NCBI GenBank assembly: GCA_029959085.1
Contig: JARWIR010000001.1
Location: 15,925,730-15,989,729, forward strand
Direction: 5' to 3'
Length of the DNA: 64,000 nt
Source: Nemophila menziesii
Taxonomy: Eukaryota > Streptophyta > Magnoliopsida > Boraginales > Hydrophyllaceae
Below the pieces are notes generated by a model. The model searched no databases, was not told the origin of the DNA, and saw only the letters and a program-made list of their open reading frames with translations. This document shows, one piece after another, positions 31,130-43,119 of this stretch (the stretch's first letter is position 1; each line of letters opens with the position of its first letter). The translations under genes were made by a program, and so were the position numbers.

Positions 31130-32040
31130 AACAATTATAATGCTGACATGGTATTTTTAATCAAAATCCTCTAGCTTAAAGTATTTGTTTTTCCCTTGTA
31201 GTGATTCCAAAGGAAAGTTATTTAATCTTCCTATGAAATCTCAAAATACCTCTACCCCCAAATTTTTTGTAGGATTTCCAACCGTTTAAAATCAGGTCAT
31301 TACATAAATCCAAAGTAATCCAGTTCTTATAGAATAAATCTAGAACTATATTTTTCCATCACATTAAGCAGCTACCTAACTATCAGGAGCAAAAGAAAGC
31401 GAATTATCATTGACAAATGCACTATCAAGCATTTCTTTTACTAAGTTTCCCCCTTTTCTTTTATTGCTCCAAGTAAACCTGGCTCCCTTTTGAGGAAGTT
31501 AAAACAACTATAACTGATTTATAAAATCATTAAATAGGGCCATGTTATATTTGTTTGGGGCATCTCCCCCATTTTTTCATCAGAGCTTCTAATCAAATTA
31601 AAATCCCCTTAAATACACGAAGGTACATTAATAGGGTTAACCTTTTTCAATTATTCTAAAAACATAGGTTTGCCAGTTTGAGAAGGGGGTCCATACACAA
31701 AAGAGACAAAAACATCCCTAATCCCTAAAATATCAATTTTGCATTGAATTAAATTGATCAAGAAATTTGTTCAATCTTATATTCTTTTTTAGCAATTAAA
31801 ACCAGTCCCAGAGACTTGCCTACAGGGTCAAAGTAGGCAATAACGTTCATACCAGTTTTGTGACTCAGCTTTTCAATAAAGGAAAAATGCTACTTAGCTT
31901 TAGACAAGAAAAGTCGGTACGGTTAATTTTCAACTTATTGAGCAACGCCAACTCTGTTATTGGCGTACCATCCCTTTAACGGTTCCAAGAATAGATCATG
32001 TCTCTATTTGGGGTTGTTGTGGGACAACCCTGGAAACCTA
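31130..32040 (-). pseudogene. LINE C: endonuclease remnant
   Basis: Heavily decayed. The start is recognisable as IYSWNR followed by RDGTPITELALLNKL near 32000-31940 (usual SWNCRG...). The later catalytic blocks are too eroded to list. Confidence 0.5.
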
Positions 32041-32043
32041 TTC

Positions 32044-33240
32044 AGCTATGAGTTTCTCCTCCTCATACCACTGACCCATTTCATCATCTAACTCTTTGAA
32101 TGTTCCTTCGCCTCCACAGTCTCCTTAACATTTTCATCATATTCATCAACCATAAAAGCATCCACATAATTTGATATTGGAGTTGTTGATAAAGCTGAAG
32201 AGACATTGGATCCCAATCCCATATCACGTCGAACTTGTCGAGTAATATTCTTATCCTTCTCAATCGAGACAAACTGGAGACGAGGACTCAAATTCTCAGT
32301 GATAGATCGAGCAACAAAGACCAAATTAAGTTTGAGTATGGTTGATAATTGGATATTAAGACGAGAAGGAGGGCTATTATAAAAGAACGGGCGATTTAAT
32401 AGCTGATGGGCCTTCACCAACCGGGTAGGGTTTATTTAAGAACAAATTGTCAGTAGGACCCAGAGGTCTGGTGACGACTGACGACTGACGTGTGACATTT
32501 GACTTTCTTACAATACAATTCATTTGTCTGGTAACTTGACTTAGTCAAAGCTCCATCATTATCTTTACCTGATGAAGAGTTAGAGAACATTGTAGTAGCA
32601 CCTTCAAACAGTGGATGTATGACCGCAAAAACTTTAAATTTGCCTTTAAGTTTCCTTTTCGGAGTACAAATCACCCCCGATCCAACCTCAAACTTTTTAA
32701 TACCAGCTTTAAACACAAAGCCCCCTCCCACACCCTTTACGACGACGGTGAGACCAGGAGCTCTAACCCAATTTTCCAGTTTAACCAACAATTTGATCAG
32801 GCCATCACACCCGATTCTTCGTGAGAAACCAATCCACAACCATAAAAGAAATCATACAATTTTTTAAACTTATAAGAGATCCACTTTGGTTCTCTATGTT
32901 TTTTAACGAAGTAAAAACCCGATAGCAGGGGTTTATTAAAAGCCCAAGCCATTCGAACTCTCACAATTGAGTTCTCGCAATAATTCTCAGGTTTAGGGAG
33001 AATGAGATCTTCCACCCTGCCCAACTTAAGCGTAATCTTTCTGACATTACTCTCTTTAAGAAATATGACCGGAATTCCACCAATACGAGTCCAGAAAGAT
33101 GTAAACTCAAGCAAATATGGGTTTCTAATAACATCATCGCACTGCTGAATAAGAACATAAACACCAAAGATATGATACGAACGATTCTACCAAACCATAT
33201 CACAATCTTCTTGATTTTTTGAATTTCTATATACATATAT
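32044..33240 (-). pseudogene. LINE C: ORF1 remnant (DUF4283 type)
   Basis: The clearest piece is 32797-33114. It reads FTSFWTRIGGIPVIFLKESN, a DUF4283-like middle, and KKLYDFFYGCGLVSHEESG, a CCHC-like knuckle in which the first Cys is Phe. A basic and Ser-rich C-terminal part follows in another frame (32450-32839). Confidence 0.65.
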
Positions 33241-33659
33241 TATAACCTATTTTGTCAAAATTAAGTTTTTCTTTCAATCTAGTGCTTAATAGCAATAGAT
33301 ATACACTTTTATTTATGGTCCTGCACTTCTGTTGCACGTAAAATAATTGTATGAAAAAAATTGCTAAAAAACATAATGAATAAAAAGAGAAAGTGTATGA
33401 TCATCGTTCTAGAGCGGAAAGATCCAAAATTTTTACCGCTTTCATTAGTTTAGTGTATAATATTTTAGTAGTTTAAGGTTAATAATTGTATTCTATGCAT
33501 AATGAGAAGGTTCGTAGAGTTTTTTTATATGCATGTGAAAAGGAGGATTGTAAAAGTCCACACTAGAGAGTTTAGGGTAGTTGGTAGATTCAAAACTTTT
33601 TGGGACCTATATATTTGTGCCAGACGAAAAAGTGGAAAAAGATGAAGGTTAAACACAGA

Positions 33660-34115
33660 GCACAGTATACCAACTCTATTCACGATATACCACATTCATT
33701 AGTTCCATACCACCATGTCACAATTAGGATGAATGAGAAGAAATATTGAGGGCACAATATACCGTGAATTTATCCAATATACCGCGTCCATATTGACGAT
33801 AATCAGTAGGGACCTGTTTGGAAACAACAACACCAGATTTATCGTTATTTAACTAATTAGAAAGTCGAGGAATATCACGGTATACCGCACCTCCTCGCGT
33901 ATACCGCAACCATCATCAGTGGAGATCATCGCCTGATACATTTAATTTGAAATTAGAACTAAAAGTCGAGAAAAATCACGATATACCGCGCCATCTTGGT
34001 GTATACTACCTCATATCGACGATTATTGGTCCAAACCTAATCAATGAACAATGAGATCCAGGTCGATAAGGAGAGGCGATATACTGTAGCCCTTACACTG
34101 TATACCACACATGAG
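33660..34115. repeat. Degenerate tandem repeat with paired TATACCGC boxes
   Basis: About five loose units of roughly 90-130 bases. Each starts with CAC(A/G)(A/G)TATACC or CGATATACCGC and carries a second TATACC box some 15-25 bases later (starts near 33662, 33746, 33877, 33977, 34072). Two units also share AACTAAAAGTCGAG or TTAGAAAGTCGAGGAA. The flanks are ordinary AT-rich DNA. No coding potential. Confidence 0.55.
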
Positions 34116-35800
34116 AGTTGAATGCGTTCAACGGAAGCGACCGTATGGTGAAATTCGTAATCTATTTTTTGTGTATTATAATAATAAATAATACTGAATA
34201 TCGATCTTTGTAAAAAAATAATAAATAGATGTTGATATGAATTTGTCCCAACAGAAAACACAATTTTTGGATTTTTTTGGAATTAATTAGGATTTTTTTA
34301 ATTTAACGGGCGCGGTCGTGTGGTGTATTTGGTTGGTGGTGATTGGCGACGGCAACGGCGAAACTAGTTGATGCTAGTTGTGGGCGAATGTAGTGGTGGT
34401 CGACAGAGAATGCTGGAGTGGTGGTGGTTTGTTAAGAATGCATGGAGGTGGTGATAACCTGACGCATTTTAAAATTAAAAAAAAAATTAAATATATATAA
34501 TAAAATAAAAATTAAAATTATAATAAGGATATTTAAGTATAAATTTGATCGTTTATATTAAATGAGAATTTTGTTTTTTAATTTATAATTGAATAAAAGG
34601 TAATTATTTGTTTTCACTAAACGAGAAAAAAAATCTGAATTTATTAGGCACGTCATTCTTCCTATTTTTAGTATATTATCAATTAATGTCTTTTTATATC
34701 TCTTTAGACTTTAGAGGTAGAATATGGTAGCAAATAAATGGTCATATTAATATTAACCTGCTCTTTGACCGTTTTTGTCTAAAAATATCAATCAAATAAT
34801 GATGTTCCTAAATGGTAACTTACCCATATAGTACATATATGGTTATTAGGTAAGTTTTCTTTATATTACTACTATTTGTCTAATTATTTAGTTTCTTTTT
34901 TTTAATTAATGTTTTTCTTCTCTTTTTTACAGTTGAATTGATTGGATCACATAAAACAGGAAGGTAATATCTAGTGTTACTTTATAAAGAATCACTGTTA
35001 AAAAAAAAGGCATTTTAACTATTTTTGCAAAGTTGATGCAAAAGATTTTTCTTTTGTGATCATATTATAAAAACTCTCCTCAATTTTACCTTTAACATAT
35101 ATTTTATATTTTAAATTAATTATAGTAACTATTTAATTAATAGTAATAATTATATTGTAATTATTAGATCATCGATGAAAATCTACCCTATTTTATATTT
35201 TATTTTAGTCAAAATTAATAATCACAATTAAAAATATATCAAATATAGTGGAGAAGAATAGGCCTTTCCTTAATGCTAATGTTTAGTTAAGAAGTGAGCC
35301 TCACATCCACCTTAGTGAGAGGCTTTGAAGTGGTCATTCGACCCAAAAAATAAAAATAACAGCTTCTTGAAGTAGTCAGTCTAACGGAGTAATTTTTGGG
35401 ATTGATTTACACGTTTCACTTTCCGTTTTTAACTCTCTTCCACTCCCTCCCAGTTAATCTGTTATGGCTGGTCCTTTAATTTTTTTTATATATACTATAT
35501 ACACATTAGTTTAGCGTGTGAGTTTAACAAAAATTACCTTTACCGGAAGTCTGTGACACTCGCTCAAAATCGCGTGTGACATAGTAGTAGTATTTTGTCA
35601 TCTCTTCCGTATCCGCATAAAACAAAGGAAAACGATACAACCTCTCCCGCATCCATGCAAATCTCTCTCTTCTTCCTCCTCCTTCACCTTACCTCATCTA
35701 TTCATCATTTATTAACGTAATTTTATTTTCTTTTTTATTTTCTGTTAAAAATATTTAATTATCTTCCTTAATTATCCTTTTAAATAACGCAAAACGCATT
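34116..35800. other. Intergenic, upstream of the PABP gene
   Basis: AT-rich with a GC-rich island near 34300-34450 (GGTGGTGGT-type repeats). No ORF or element ends recognised. From about 35560 on, the CT-rich sequence is likely the promoter of the next gene. Confidence 0.35.
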
Positions 35801-35809
35801 TCCTCTCCC

Positions 35810-35816
35810 TATATAA
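35810..35816 (+). promoter_or_regulatory. TATA box of the poly(A)-binding protein gene
   Basis: TATATAA about 160 bases before the ATG, followed by a CT-rich leader (TTTTCTCTCTCTCTAGTCTC near 35875-35895) typical of strongly expressed plant genes. Confidence 0.6.
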
Positions 35817-35973
35817 CCCACAAACTCTTTATTCACTCAATTAAGTAGCTTTATCATAACGAAACGCTTCTTGATTTTCTCTCTCTCTAGTCTCTACACA
35901 CATTGTCTATTATCACTTTTCATACATATTTAACACAATTCAGTAATTGTAACGTCGTCGTTTGGAGAAATTA

Positions 35974-38729
35974 ATGGCGGCTCAACAGACTACGGTACCG
36001 GCAGTGCCAGCCCCGGCGTCTCTGTACGTTGGAGACCTCCCCATTGACATCAGTGATGGTCAGCTGTTTGAAGCTTTCAATCAATTCAAGAGCCTCGCTT
36101 CTGTACGCGTCTGTCGCGACTCCGAAAGCAGCATCTCTCTCGGTTACGGCTACGTTAATTTTGTCTCACCTCCAGATGGTAAATGCACATCATTCTATAT
36201 CTATATATCTATGTTTATATGTGAATGTGTTTTTTGTTGTTGTGTGTATGTGTTAGTATGAATCAGTGGACCGTCAATGCTCCTTGTGTTGATCGGTTTC
36301 GTTGATTGAATGGATTGTAATTCTCTTAAATTTGATTTATTTTCTTGAATTTTAATCAAAAGTTAGGGTAGATCGCACTGAAGTATTGCTAAATAATTTA
36401 TTGTTGTGTGTTCTTCTCTGTTTATATACAAATAACCCATACATGCATCTGCTTTAAATACGTAATCACATATGCTATTTATTATACAAATTGCCTTTTA
36501 ATCTGTACTATTTTATTAACTGCAATATGCATTTTTTACTTTATCAGCAATTAAAGCTATTGAGGTTATGAATCACACCATGCTGAATGGTAAAATGATA
36601 CGAGTAACATGGTCTAATCGAGATCCAAATGCAAGAAAAAGCGGCATCGGGAATGTGTTCATCAAGGTATATTATATGTTTCTTGAATCTTTGATAATAT
36701 GAATTATTGTTTCCTTGTTTGATCTGAAAGTTTGTATGCAGAATTTGAGTGAGTCAATTGATAACGTGAAGCTTCAAGAGTTGTTTAAGCAGGTTGGAAA
36801 TGTGTTGTCTTGTAAAGTTGTGAAATCTGAAGATGGAAAGAGTAGGGGATATGGTTTTGTCCAATACGAGACTGAGGATTTAGCATTAGCTGCAATTCAG
36901 AAATTTCATGGCTCTACTGTGGAAGGCAAGCAAATGTATGTTCATGTATTGTCATTAAATTTTCTTTTGGTCATATTTTACACTTTGATCTTATACCGAG
37001 GCATTTGTAATCTTTTTTTCCTCACTTGTAACCATGCAGATATGTAGAAAAATTTGTGAAAAAGAGTGAGAGAGATTCGCCAAGTCCTGATGCTAAGTAT
37101 ACAAATTTATATGTAAAGAATTTGGATCCTGAAACCACAGAACAAAGTTTGAGGGAGAAATTTTCTGAATTTGGACCAATAGTTAGTTTGGCTATCTCCA
37201 AGGATGAGAATGGAGTATCAAAAGGTTTTGGATTTGTAAACTTTGAAAAACCTGATGATGCTAAGCAAGCATTGGAAGCTACCAATGGATTACAATTGGG
37301 TAGGGTCATATTTGTCAACAATGACATTGTTCCTTACTTACTTTGCTGTGTTATATTGACAGGTTCAAAGATATTATACGTAGGCAAGGCACAAAAGAAA
37401 GCAGAACGTGAGCAAATCTTGCGTCGTCAATTTGAAGAAAAAAGAAAGGAGCAAATTATGAAATACCAGGTTGCTTTTTAGCTTTGTTGATATTTTATTG
37501 AGCATCCACATCCACTGATGATATATTGTTGTAACAGGGTTCGAATGTGTATGTGAAGAATATCGATGATGATATAACTGAGGATGAGTTACGAGAACAC
37601 TTCAGCCAGTGTGGCACAATTACTTCTACAAAAATCATGAGAGATGAAAAGGGAATAAGCAAAGGGTTTGGATTTGTGTGCTTTTCTACATCAATGGAGG
37701 CTGTTAAAGCTGTGAATACTTTCCATGGATATATGTTTGGTAGAAAGCCATTATATGTTGCAATAGCTCAAAGAAAAGATGAGAGACAAGCTCAATTACA
37801 GCAACAATATGCACAACATATGAGTGGTGTTGCAGGACCATCAGCAGCTATGATTGCTGGTGGTTATCCTCCTATTTACTATCACCCGGGTCCCGGTGTT
37901 CTTCCTGCTCGACCAGGTATGATGTATCCACATTACGGGATTAGGCCAACATGGAGGGGTAACGCTAGGCCTTCTTTTCAACCACCTTCTGTTCCTTTGG
38001 TTAGTCTTTTGTTATAACTTGATAACAAACAAACACTCTTTTGTTCCAATGTATTAACTTGTTATATTATATTATGTCTGCAGATTCCTAACATGCAAAG
38101 ACCAAATGGACAAAACAGAGGAAGGATGTATGGGAATGGTCATCCTGTTGTATATGCATCTCATATGCAGCAACAGCCTGCTCATGCTCATGCTCAGTCT
38201 AAGGAATCAAATAGTCAACAGGTATATGTTAACGATTTTTGTTTCTGTTTATATTTATTTATAAGTATATGTATGTTTGGTTTGTAGCGTGGAGGACAGG
38301 TTAAGTATGTAGCGAGTGGTCGTGTGAAAGGAGGAGCTGTGGGAACTACTGTTGTTTCGTCTGGGGGTGAAGGTCCAGAAATGTTAAGTAGCATGCTTGC
38401 TTCTGCATCTCCTGAGCAGCAGAAACAGATACTTGGGGAACGTCTTTATCCACTTGTCGGACAACAAAAGGTAAAGGAGGACCTTTTCTTCTGGTACTTG
38501 ATTTTGATGATACTAATCATGATTTGTGCAGCCTGAGCTTGCTGCAAAGATTACAGGGATGTTATTGGAGATGGATAATGCAGAATTATTGCTGTTATTG
38601 GAGTCACCTGAATCATTGACTGCCAAAGTTGAAGAAGCTATTGAGGTGCTAAAGATATCCAAGACAAAAGTGTCGACTCAAGATTCACTTCATCGAAGTT
38701 TCCTTTCTGCTGAAGTTGCAGTAAACTGA
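35974..38729 (+). CDS. Cytoplasmic poly(A)-binding protein (PABPC)
   Basis: Nine exons: 35974-36178, 36548-36666, 36742-36935, 37040-37299, 37363-37469, 37538-37999, 38084-38221, 38288-38470 and 38532-38729. They give 621 codons with GT-AG introns. Four RRMs: 16-93 (SLYVGDL, RNP1 GYGYVNF), about 104-180 (NVFIKNL, GYGFVQY), about 194-270 (NLYVKNL, GFGFVNF) and about 297-373 (NVYVKNI, GFGFVCF). A Pro/Gln/Gly-rich linker and the C-terminal MLLE domain follow (about 525-600; [28 protein letters not shown]). It binds the mRNA poly(A) tail in the cytoplasm and contacts eIF4G for translation; MLLE binds PAM2 peptides. Length and domain order are normal for plant PAB2/PAB8-like proteins. I do not assign a numbered orthologue. 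The fourth intron is only 63 bases, divisible by three and stop-free. Introns are short apart from the first. Confidence 0.97.
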
Positions 38730-40550
38730 CTGAGACTAGAATGCTAGAAGAAGATTTTGATAGAGTTGGTTCATGTTTACTTTTCATTTTACTTTTCAGT
38801 AGAGGAGTGTGGTTGGTTGGTTGGTTGGGTTATTACTTGTTATGACTTTGAGTAAACGATTTACTTTTGGTTTGTTAAACTAACTATCAATTTCTGTTTG
38901 TGGATGTTATATATGTCTTTTTCTCTATTTTTTGTGGCTACTTTTTATTTAACTAAGTCAAGATATAATTCTGCTCCCTCTCCAAATCAGCTTTTGCCAT
39001 TGTTCTAGCCGAGACTTCTCAAGCTCCAAAAGATCCTTTCCCTAAAAGTCAACCTTAAGTTTAAAACTTCTCGCCTGCTGCTCAAGATGTTCAAATGGCC
39101 AACTACTATCTGGGATCAGGAGTGAAACACGCCCACATAATTTGGGATTATCTAATAACAAAGACGAAAAAGAAGAATGTGATGGATGGGAAAGAGAGAT
39201 ATCCACCGCTACCATATTCTTTGGGCAAAGATGTGAAAGTTACATGTTTAGAAGCTTTGCATTTCTACCAAATACATATTTGGTTTCTCAAGTCAGGGTA
39301 ACAATTCCATCCAAAACTAGTTGGGGGTTTTTTTTTTTTTTTTTTCAAAGCATAATATATAGATAGATAGATAATCAATTACAAAGTTAACCTACTCCTA
39401 TAGGTATCCTGTCAACACGAATAGATAGCTCCTGTTTGTCAACCCACTCAACTGCAACATTTCTACTTCTAGGAATCAGAGTAAAAGGACTCGAAAGTTC
39501 CGCAAAAAAATAAATATTACATACAATATTTCTAATAGAATGACTAGAGATAAAGTTTCTTGAAGAAAGGAGTTTCATGATCGTCTCAGCGTCGTTCTCT
39601 ATAATTGCGCTTCCAAAAAGATAATTTAAAGTCATCTCTGTTGGGTTAATTTAATTGGACAAGATCTTGTTATTTTTTCAGTATTTAAAAGGTGTAAAAT
39701 GAAAGATAAAAAGTCTGATTCCTTTTTCTAAATATGGATAACCAACCTAATTTTAATTTACTTAAAAGTATACATTATGAGACGTGCATATTCGATAAAC
39801 TTAGTTATGGTACACACAAATTAACCAAGATCATTTATATATAAAAAAAGAACAATTTCATTAAAATATTGAATGGTCCAATAATTATATTATAATATTT
39901 AATTATAATAATAAAATATGTATGATTAGATTAATGAGTAGTTATCATAATTATACTTCAATGCTAATAATATTAGACAGTTCAGTATTAGATACAAGAA
40001 TTCACTTAAAAGGTAGTAAAAGAGATTGACCCAACATATTGGGTTTCAGATAAAGATTTAATTGGTAACAAGAGGGAAAAAAAAACATTCTTAATAGAAG
40101 TTACAAATTAATTTACATATGGTCAAATATTAAAATAAATTTAAATAAAACAAAATTTACATAATTACAAAAAACAAGTGATGAAATGATCACTGAGCAC
40201 CTAGACTTATCAGTGTTAATTACCGATCACATGCCGCCGCTAGAGGTGACTCTTTCGGGTCGTCTCACAAAGTCTCTAAGTCAGTTGACAAAGTAAAAAG
40301 TCTTTTAAGCATATCAATTTTTTCTAAGTGTGTTCGAAAAATCAAAAACATATTCTTTTTACCAAGGACTTTTTTATTGAGCATTTTCTTATTTCAACTT
40401 TAATGAAATTAAAAAATAACACATTTTATAGAAAATAATTGCACTATTTATTATATGTTATATTACAAAAAAACAGGAATTCTTTTTTTAATAAATTTTT
40501 TTTACATGAAAAATTTATTAAATTCAAAGCCTAGAACAAAAAGGAAAAAA
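38730..40550. other. PABP 3' region and AT-rich spacer
   Basis: The 3' UTR contains a (GGTT)n stretch (38811-38828). Beyond it are an RNase H-like relic (39387-39640, listed separately), a T-run (39329-39346) with a short GATA repeat, and AT-rich sequence without genes. Confidence 0.4.
39387..39640 (-). pseudogene. RNase H-like (RVT_3) domain fragment
   Basis: An open piece of about 82 codons with the C-terminal half of a plant RVT_3 RNase H: AIIENDAETIMKLLSS, HSIRNIVCNIYFF, then IPRSRNVAVEWVDKQ. The pattern (E-x-D, then R-x-x-N-x-x-A/V-x-W) is that seen after LINE RTs. It is isolated, so it is either the 3' remnant of a 5'-truncated LINE or a domesticated-type RNase H relic. Confidence 0.6.
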
Positions 40551-40738
40551 AAAACCCAGTTGGGTTAGTTCAACTGGCCAGAGCCTTGCTATTTTTTCAG
40601 CACTTAAAGGGAAGGTCCATGGTTCGAATCCCTTCCCTAACGGGTGTAAAGTGAGAATTACAAGGCATGTATATCTCCATGGGATTAGTCGGGTGCGCGC
40701 AAGCTAGTCCGGATCTTCCATGTAACCAAAAAAAAGAT
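40551..40738 (+). mobile_element. tRNA-derived SINE
   Basis: Head with box-A-like GGTTAGTTCAACTGG and box B GGTTCGAATCCC. The body ATGGGATTAGTCGGGTGCGCG is shared with the SINE at 25.9 kb. Flanked by AAAAGGAAAAAA on both sides (40539-40550 and 40739-40750), a low-complexity but plausible target duplication. Not a tRNA gene. Confidence 0.75.
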
Positions 40739-40845
40739 AAAAGGAAAAAATAAAGAGCATCACTAACGTCAACCCCGGATCACCCATGTAACCAAAAAAA
40801 AAGATAAAAGGAAAAAATAAAGAGCATTGCTAACGTCAACTTTGT
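40712..40845 (+). repeat. Tandem duplication across the SINE tail
   Basis: A unit of about 66 bases (CCATGTAACC, A-run, GATAAAAGGAAAAAATAAAG, GCATYRCTAACGTCAAC) occurs twice in a row with few differences. It joins the SINE 3' end to its flank. Confidence 0.8.
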
Positions 40846-40874
40846 CCCCAACAGACCGATCAAATCCATGTTAT

Positions 40875-41165
40875 CAGGGCCGGTCTTGACATTTTGGGGG
40901 CCCAAGGCGAACTTTTAAAAGTGGGCCCTCAAAAAATCTTATGTGTTTATAGATAATTATTTTTTTTACTTAAGTTGGTTAAACTATTTTTTATATAAAA
41001 CAAAAAAGATGAATTAGTATTTTTGCTTTGAATTAGGCTAATTGGGCCTTTTTATATATAAAAAAGTTATACTATATATAAAAAAAATTGGGGCCCAAAA
41101 AGTTATAAGAATTTAGAGAGGCCCAAGGCCATGCCCTCCTTCGCCTCCCCTCTGGACCGGACATG
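40875..41165. mobile_element. hAT-type MITE with 8-bp TSD
   Basis: A 291-bp element between perfect copies of CATGTTAT (40867-40874 and 41166-41173). It starts CAGGGCCGGTCTTGACATTT and ends CTCTGGACCGGACATG; the ends are inverted around CCGGTC. The middle is AT-rich with GGGCCC blocks. Same terminus type as 17869-18282. Confidence 0.8.
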
Positions 41166-41173
41166 CATGTTAT

Positions 41174-42289
41174 CTTCTTCTCAACTCCACTGCAACCTCA
41201 TATATAGATCTTATTATGAACCTTGGACAGTCGAAACCCTGGATCTAACCGCCATCCTAAATGCCAAACAACCTCGTATGCACCATCACCTGAGCTTCAT
41301 CACTGAGCATCGGCTCTTGTTTGAGATTCAAACCACGAAGCCATCTCACCTCTTATAGCCACGAAGCTACAACCTTGCATTCACCATCACCTTAAAACTA
41401 TCGAAACTTGTCACATGAACTTTGAGAGGACATTGACAAAGATCATTGAAACCTTAGCTCCACCTGCCTCAAATGTTACTGATTAAAAAAATTATCGAAT
41501 AAAAAATATAATGAAAATGATTAAAGAATTGTAATAGTCTTGATTAAATGAGTTGTCTATTTGTTCATATTCTTCCTATTTATATGAAAAAATTGTTTGG
41601 ATGACCTTTTCTTGTTAAGGTTAGTGGGTAGACCCTTATGGTTATAACTACCCATGATGCACACGAAACCCATGTTCCTTAGCCACTTTTCTTTCCAACG
41701 ATGTGGAAAGGTTGATTGGTTTAAATATGGACAAACCTTTCTTCCGATCGTCATTTACTTCCCTATGTCGAGGTGCTACAAGCTATCTCTGTAAATTAGC
41801 AAAGAATATGGGGAAGTTTACATGTCATCGCGTATGCTTGAACAGTTTATGTTTGAGGTATGATGCCATTTTTCTCCCTATCAAATACCCCTTAAAATCT
41901 CGATATTTTTATTCCCTCAATACAATATTAGAATTTCACTTGTTTGGTAGCTGGAGATTCTTATTGTACAAAATATCGCGACACATATACCGATCTTCCT
42001 ACTTAACGACCTATTTTAAAATGACTATGACAATCGACTTTTCAGAAAAAAGAGCCTTTACCGCGCGAAGAAATTATTCTTGATTTACCTTTTGCACTTA
42101 CGGCTTGAGTAAACATGCATAGCCTTTTGGAATTCCAAGTTTACATCATTAAACTTCTTGGCCACCTCAAACGATTCATTACTAGTGTCGATAGTCTCTC
42201 CTTATTTCAAGACCTCATTATTAACCAACAAAGGCGCGAAGACGTACATACATACATACATACATACATACGTACATACATACGTACGT

Positions 42290-42322
<33 letters not shown>

Positions 42323-42327
42323 TATAT

Positions 42328-42419
<92 letters not shown>

Positions 42420-43110
42420 TCCTTTGTTTACCATCTCACGTCATTGTTTTCATTGTGAATATTCTCCAAATTCTTTCCTTTCCATTTGATCTTGCTCACC
42501 CGAGGAGGGGGGTCAATTCACATAAGATGTCTTATGAGTCTTTTTTCAACCATGAATCTTTCTATTAGGCATCTACCAATATTACAACTAAATAAACTCC
42601 TTGTATGTATCTCATGGGATTGTCGTTGAAGCGCTAAAGAAGGTTTGCGATCTTGCCGGTTATACATTCAGTTGGGGGAGTCAACTCAATCTTCCCACAA
42701 GGTTGAACCCCTTGAAGTAAATTCTCCTCGAGAAGCTGTTAATACTCGAGAGCCAGAAATTATCCGCTTGAAAGAAGAACTGTTCAGAATAATTAACAAT
42801 ATGCGGGAAACACCTAGAAGGTAAACCGTCTGACGTTAAAGTTTTAGGGGGTGCACCTGAGTGCCCACACAAGGTAGTAGCTGATACACTTCAATTAAGT
42901 GAATATTTATGCACCATGCACCCCAAATTCAAGTGGCTATTCCAACAAGAGTATTTTCTTCATTGTCATCCGATTGAAATTCTCGTGACCTTGGTGACTA
43001 TTTGAGCTATTCTGATTTATATTCTTTGTCTAGCTTATTTTTGAGTAAGGATTTTTTACTTAATAGCTAGCCATGTATGCTTTTCAATGTGTCATAGGGT
43101 GATTGACACA
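41174..43110. other. Unassigned sequence with a large microsatellite
   Basis: The 126-codon frame at 41703-42083 and the gene-like stretch near 42500-42960 show nothing I recognise. They could be eroded transposon coding sequence. Confidence 0.35.
42243..42415. repeat. Compound microsatellite (TACA)n (CA)n (TA)n
   Basis: About 170 bases of TACA/TACG, CACA and TATA blocks, the last with some 27 perfect TA units. Open frames here in several phases are artefacts of the repeat. Confidence 0.95.
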
Positions 43111-43119
43111 TAGGGAAGT

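Larger units (their letters stand above)
27830..33240 (-). mobile_element. LINE C, full-length but decayed
   Basis: Read on the minus strand, pieces of a complete plant LINE appear in order from right to left: ORF1 (33240-32050), endonuclease (32030-31130), RT (31084-29500), RT zinc-binding domain (28894-28600) and RNase H (28340-27890). The left end may be the short run of T at 27819-27826, as the remains of a poly(A) tail. Frames change repeatedly and stops are common, so it is dead. It is a different lineage from LINE A: its ORF1 knuckle and RNase H region read differently. Confidence 0.8.

Noticed and set aside
35962..35973. A longer N-terminus for the PABP starting MEKL from a TTG codon.
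   Set aside because: TTG is not a likely eukaryotic start here; the ATG at 35974 gives the expected N-terminus just before RRM1.
42115..42568. Open frames of 75-136 codons in several phases.
   Set aside because: They are produced by the TACA/CA/TA microsatellite (runs of YIHTYIHT or IYIYIY).
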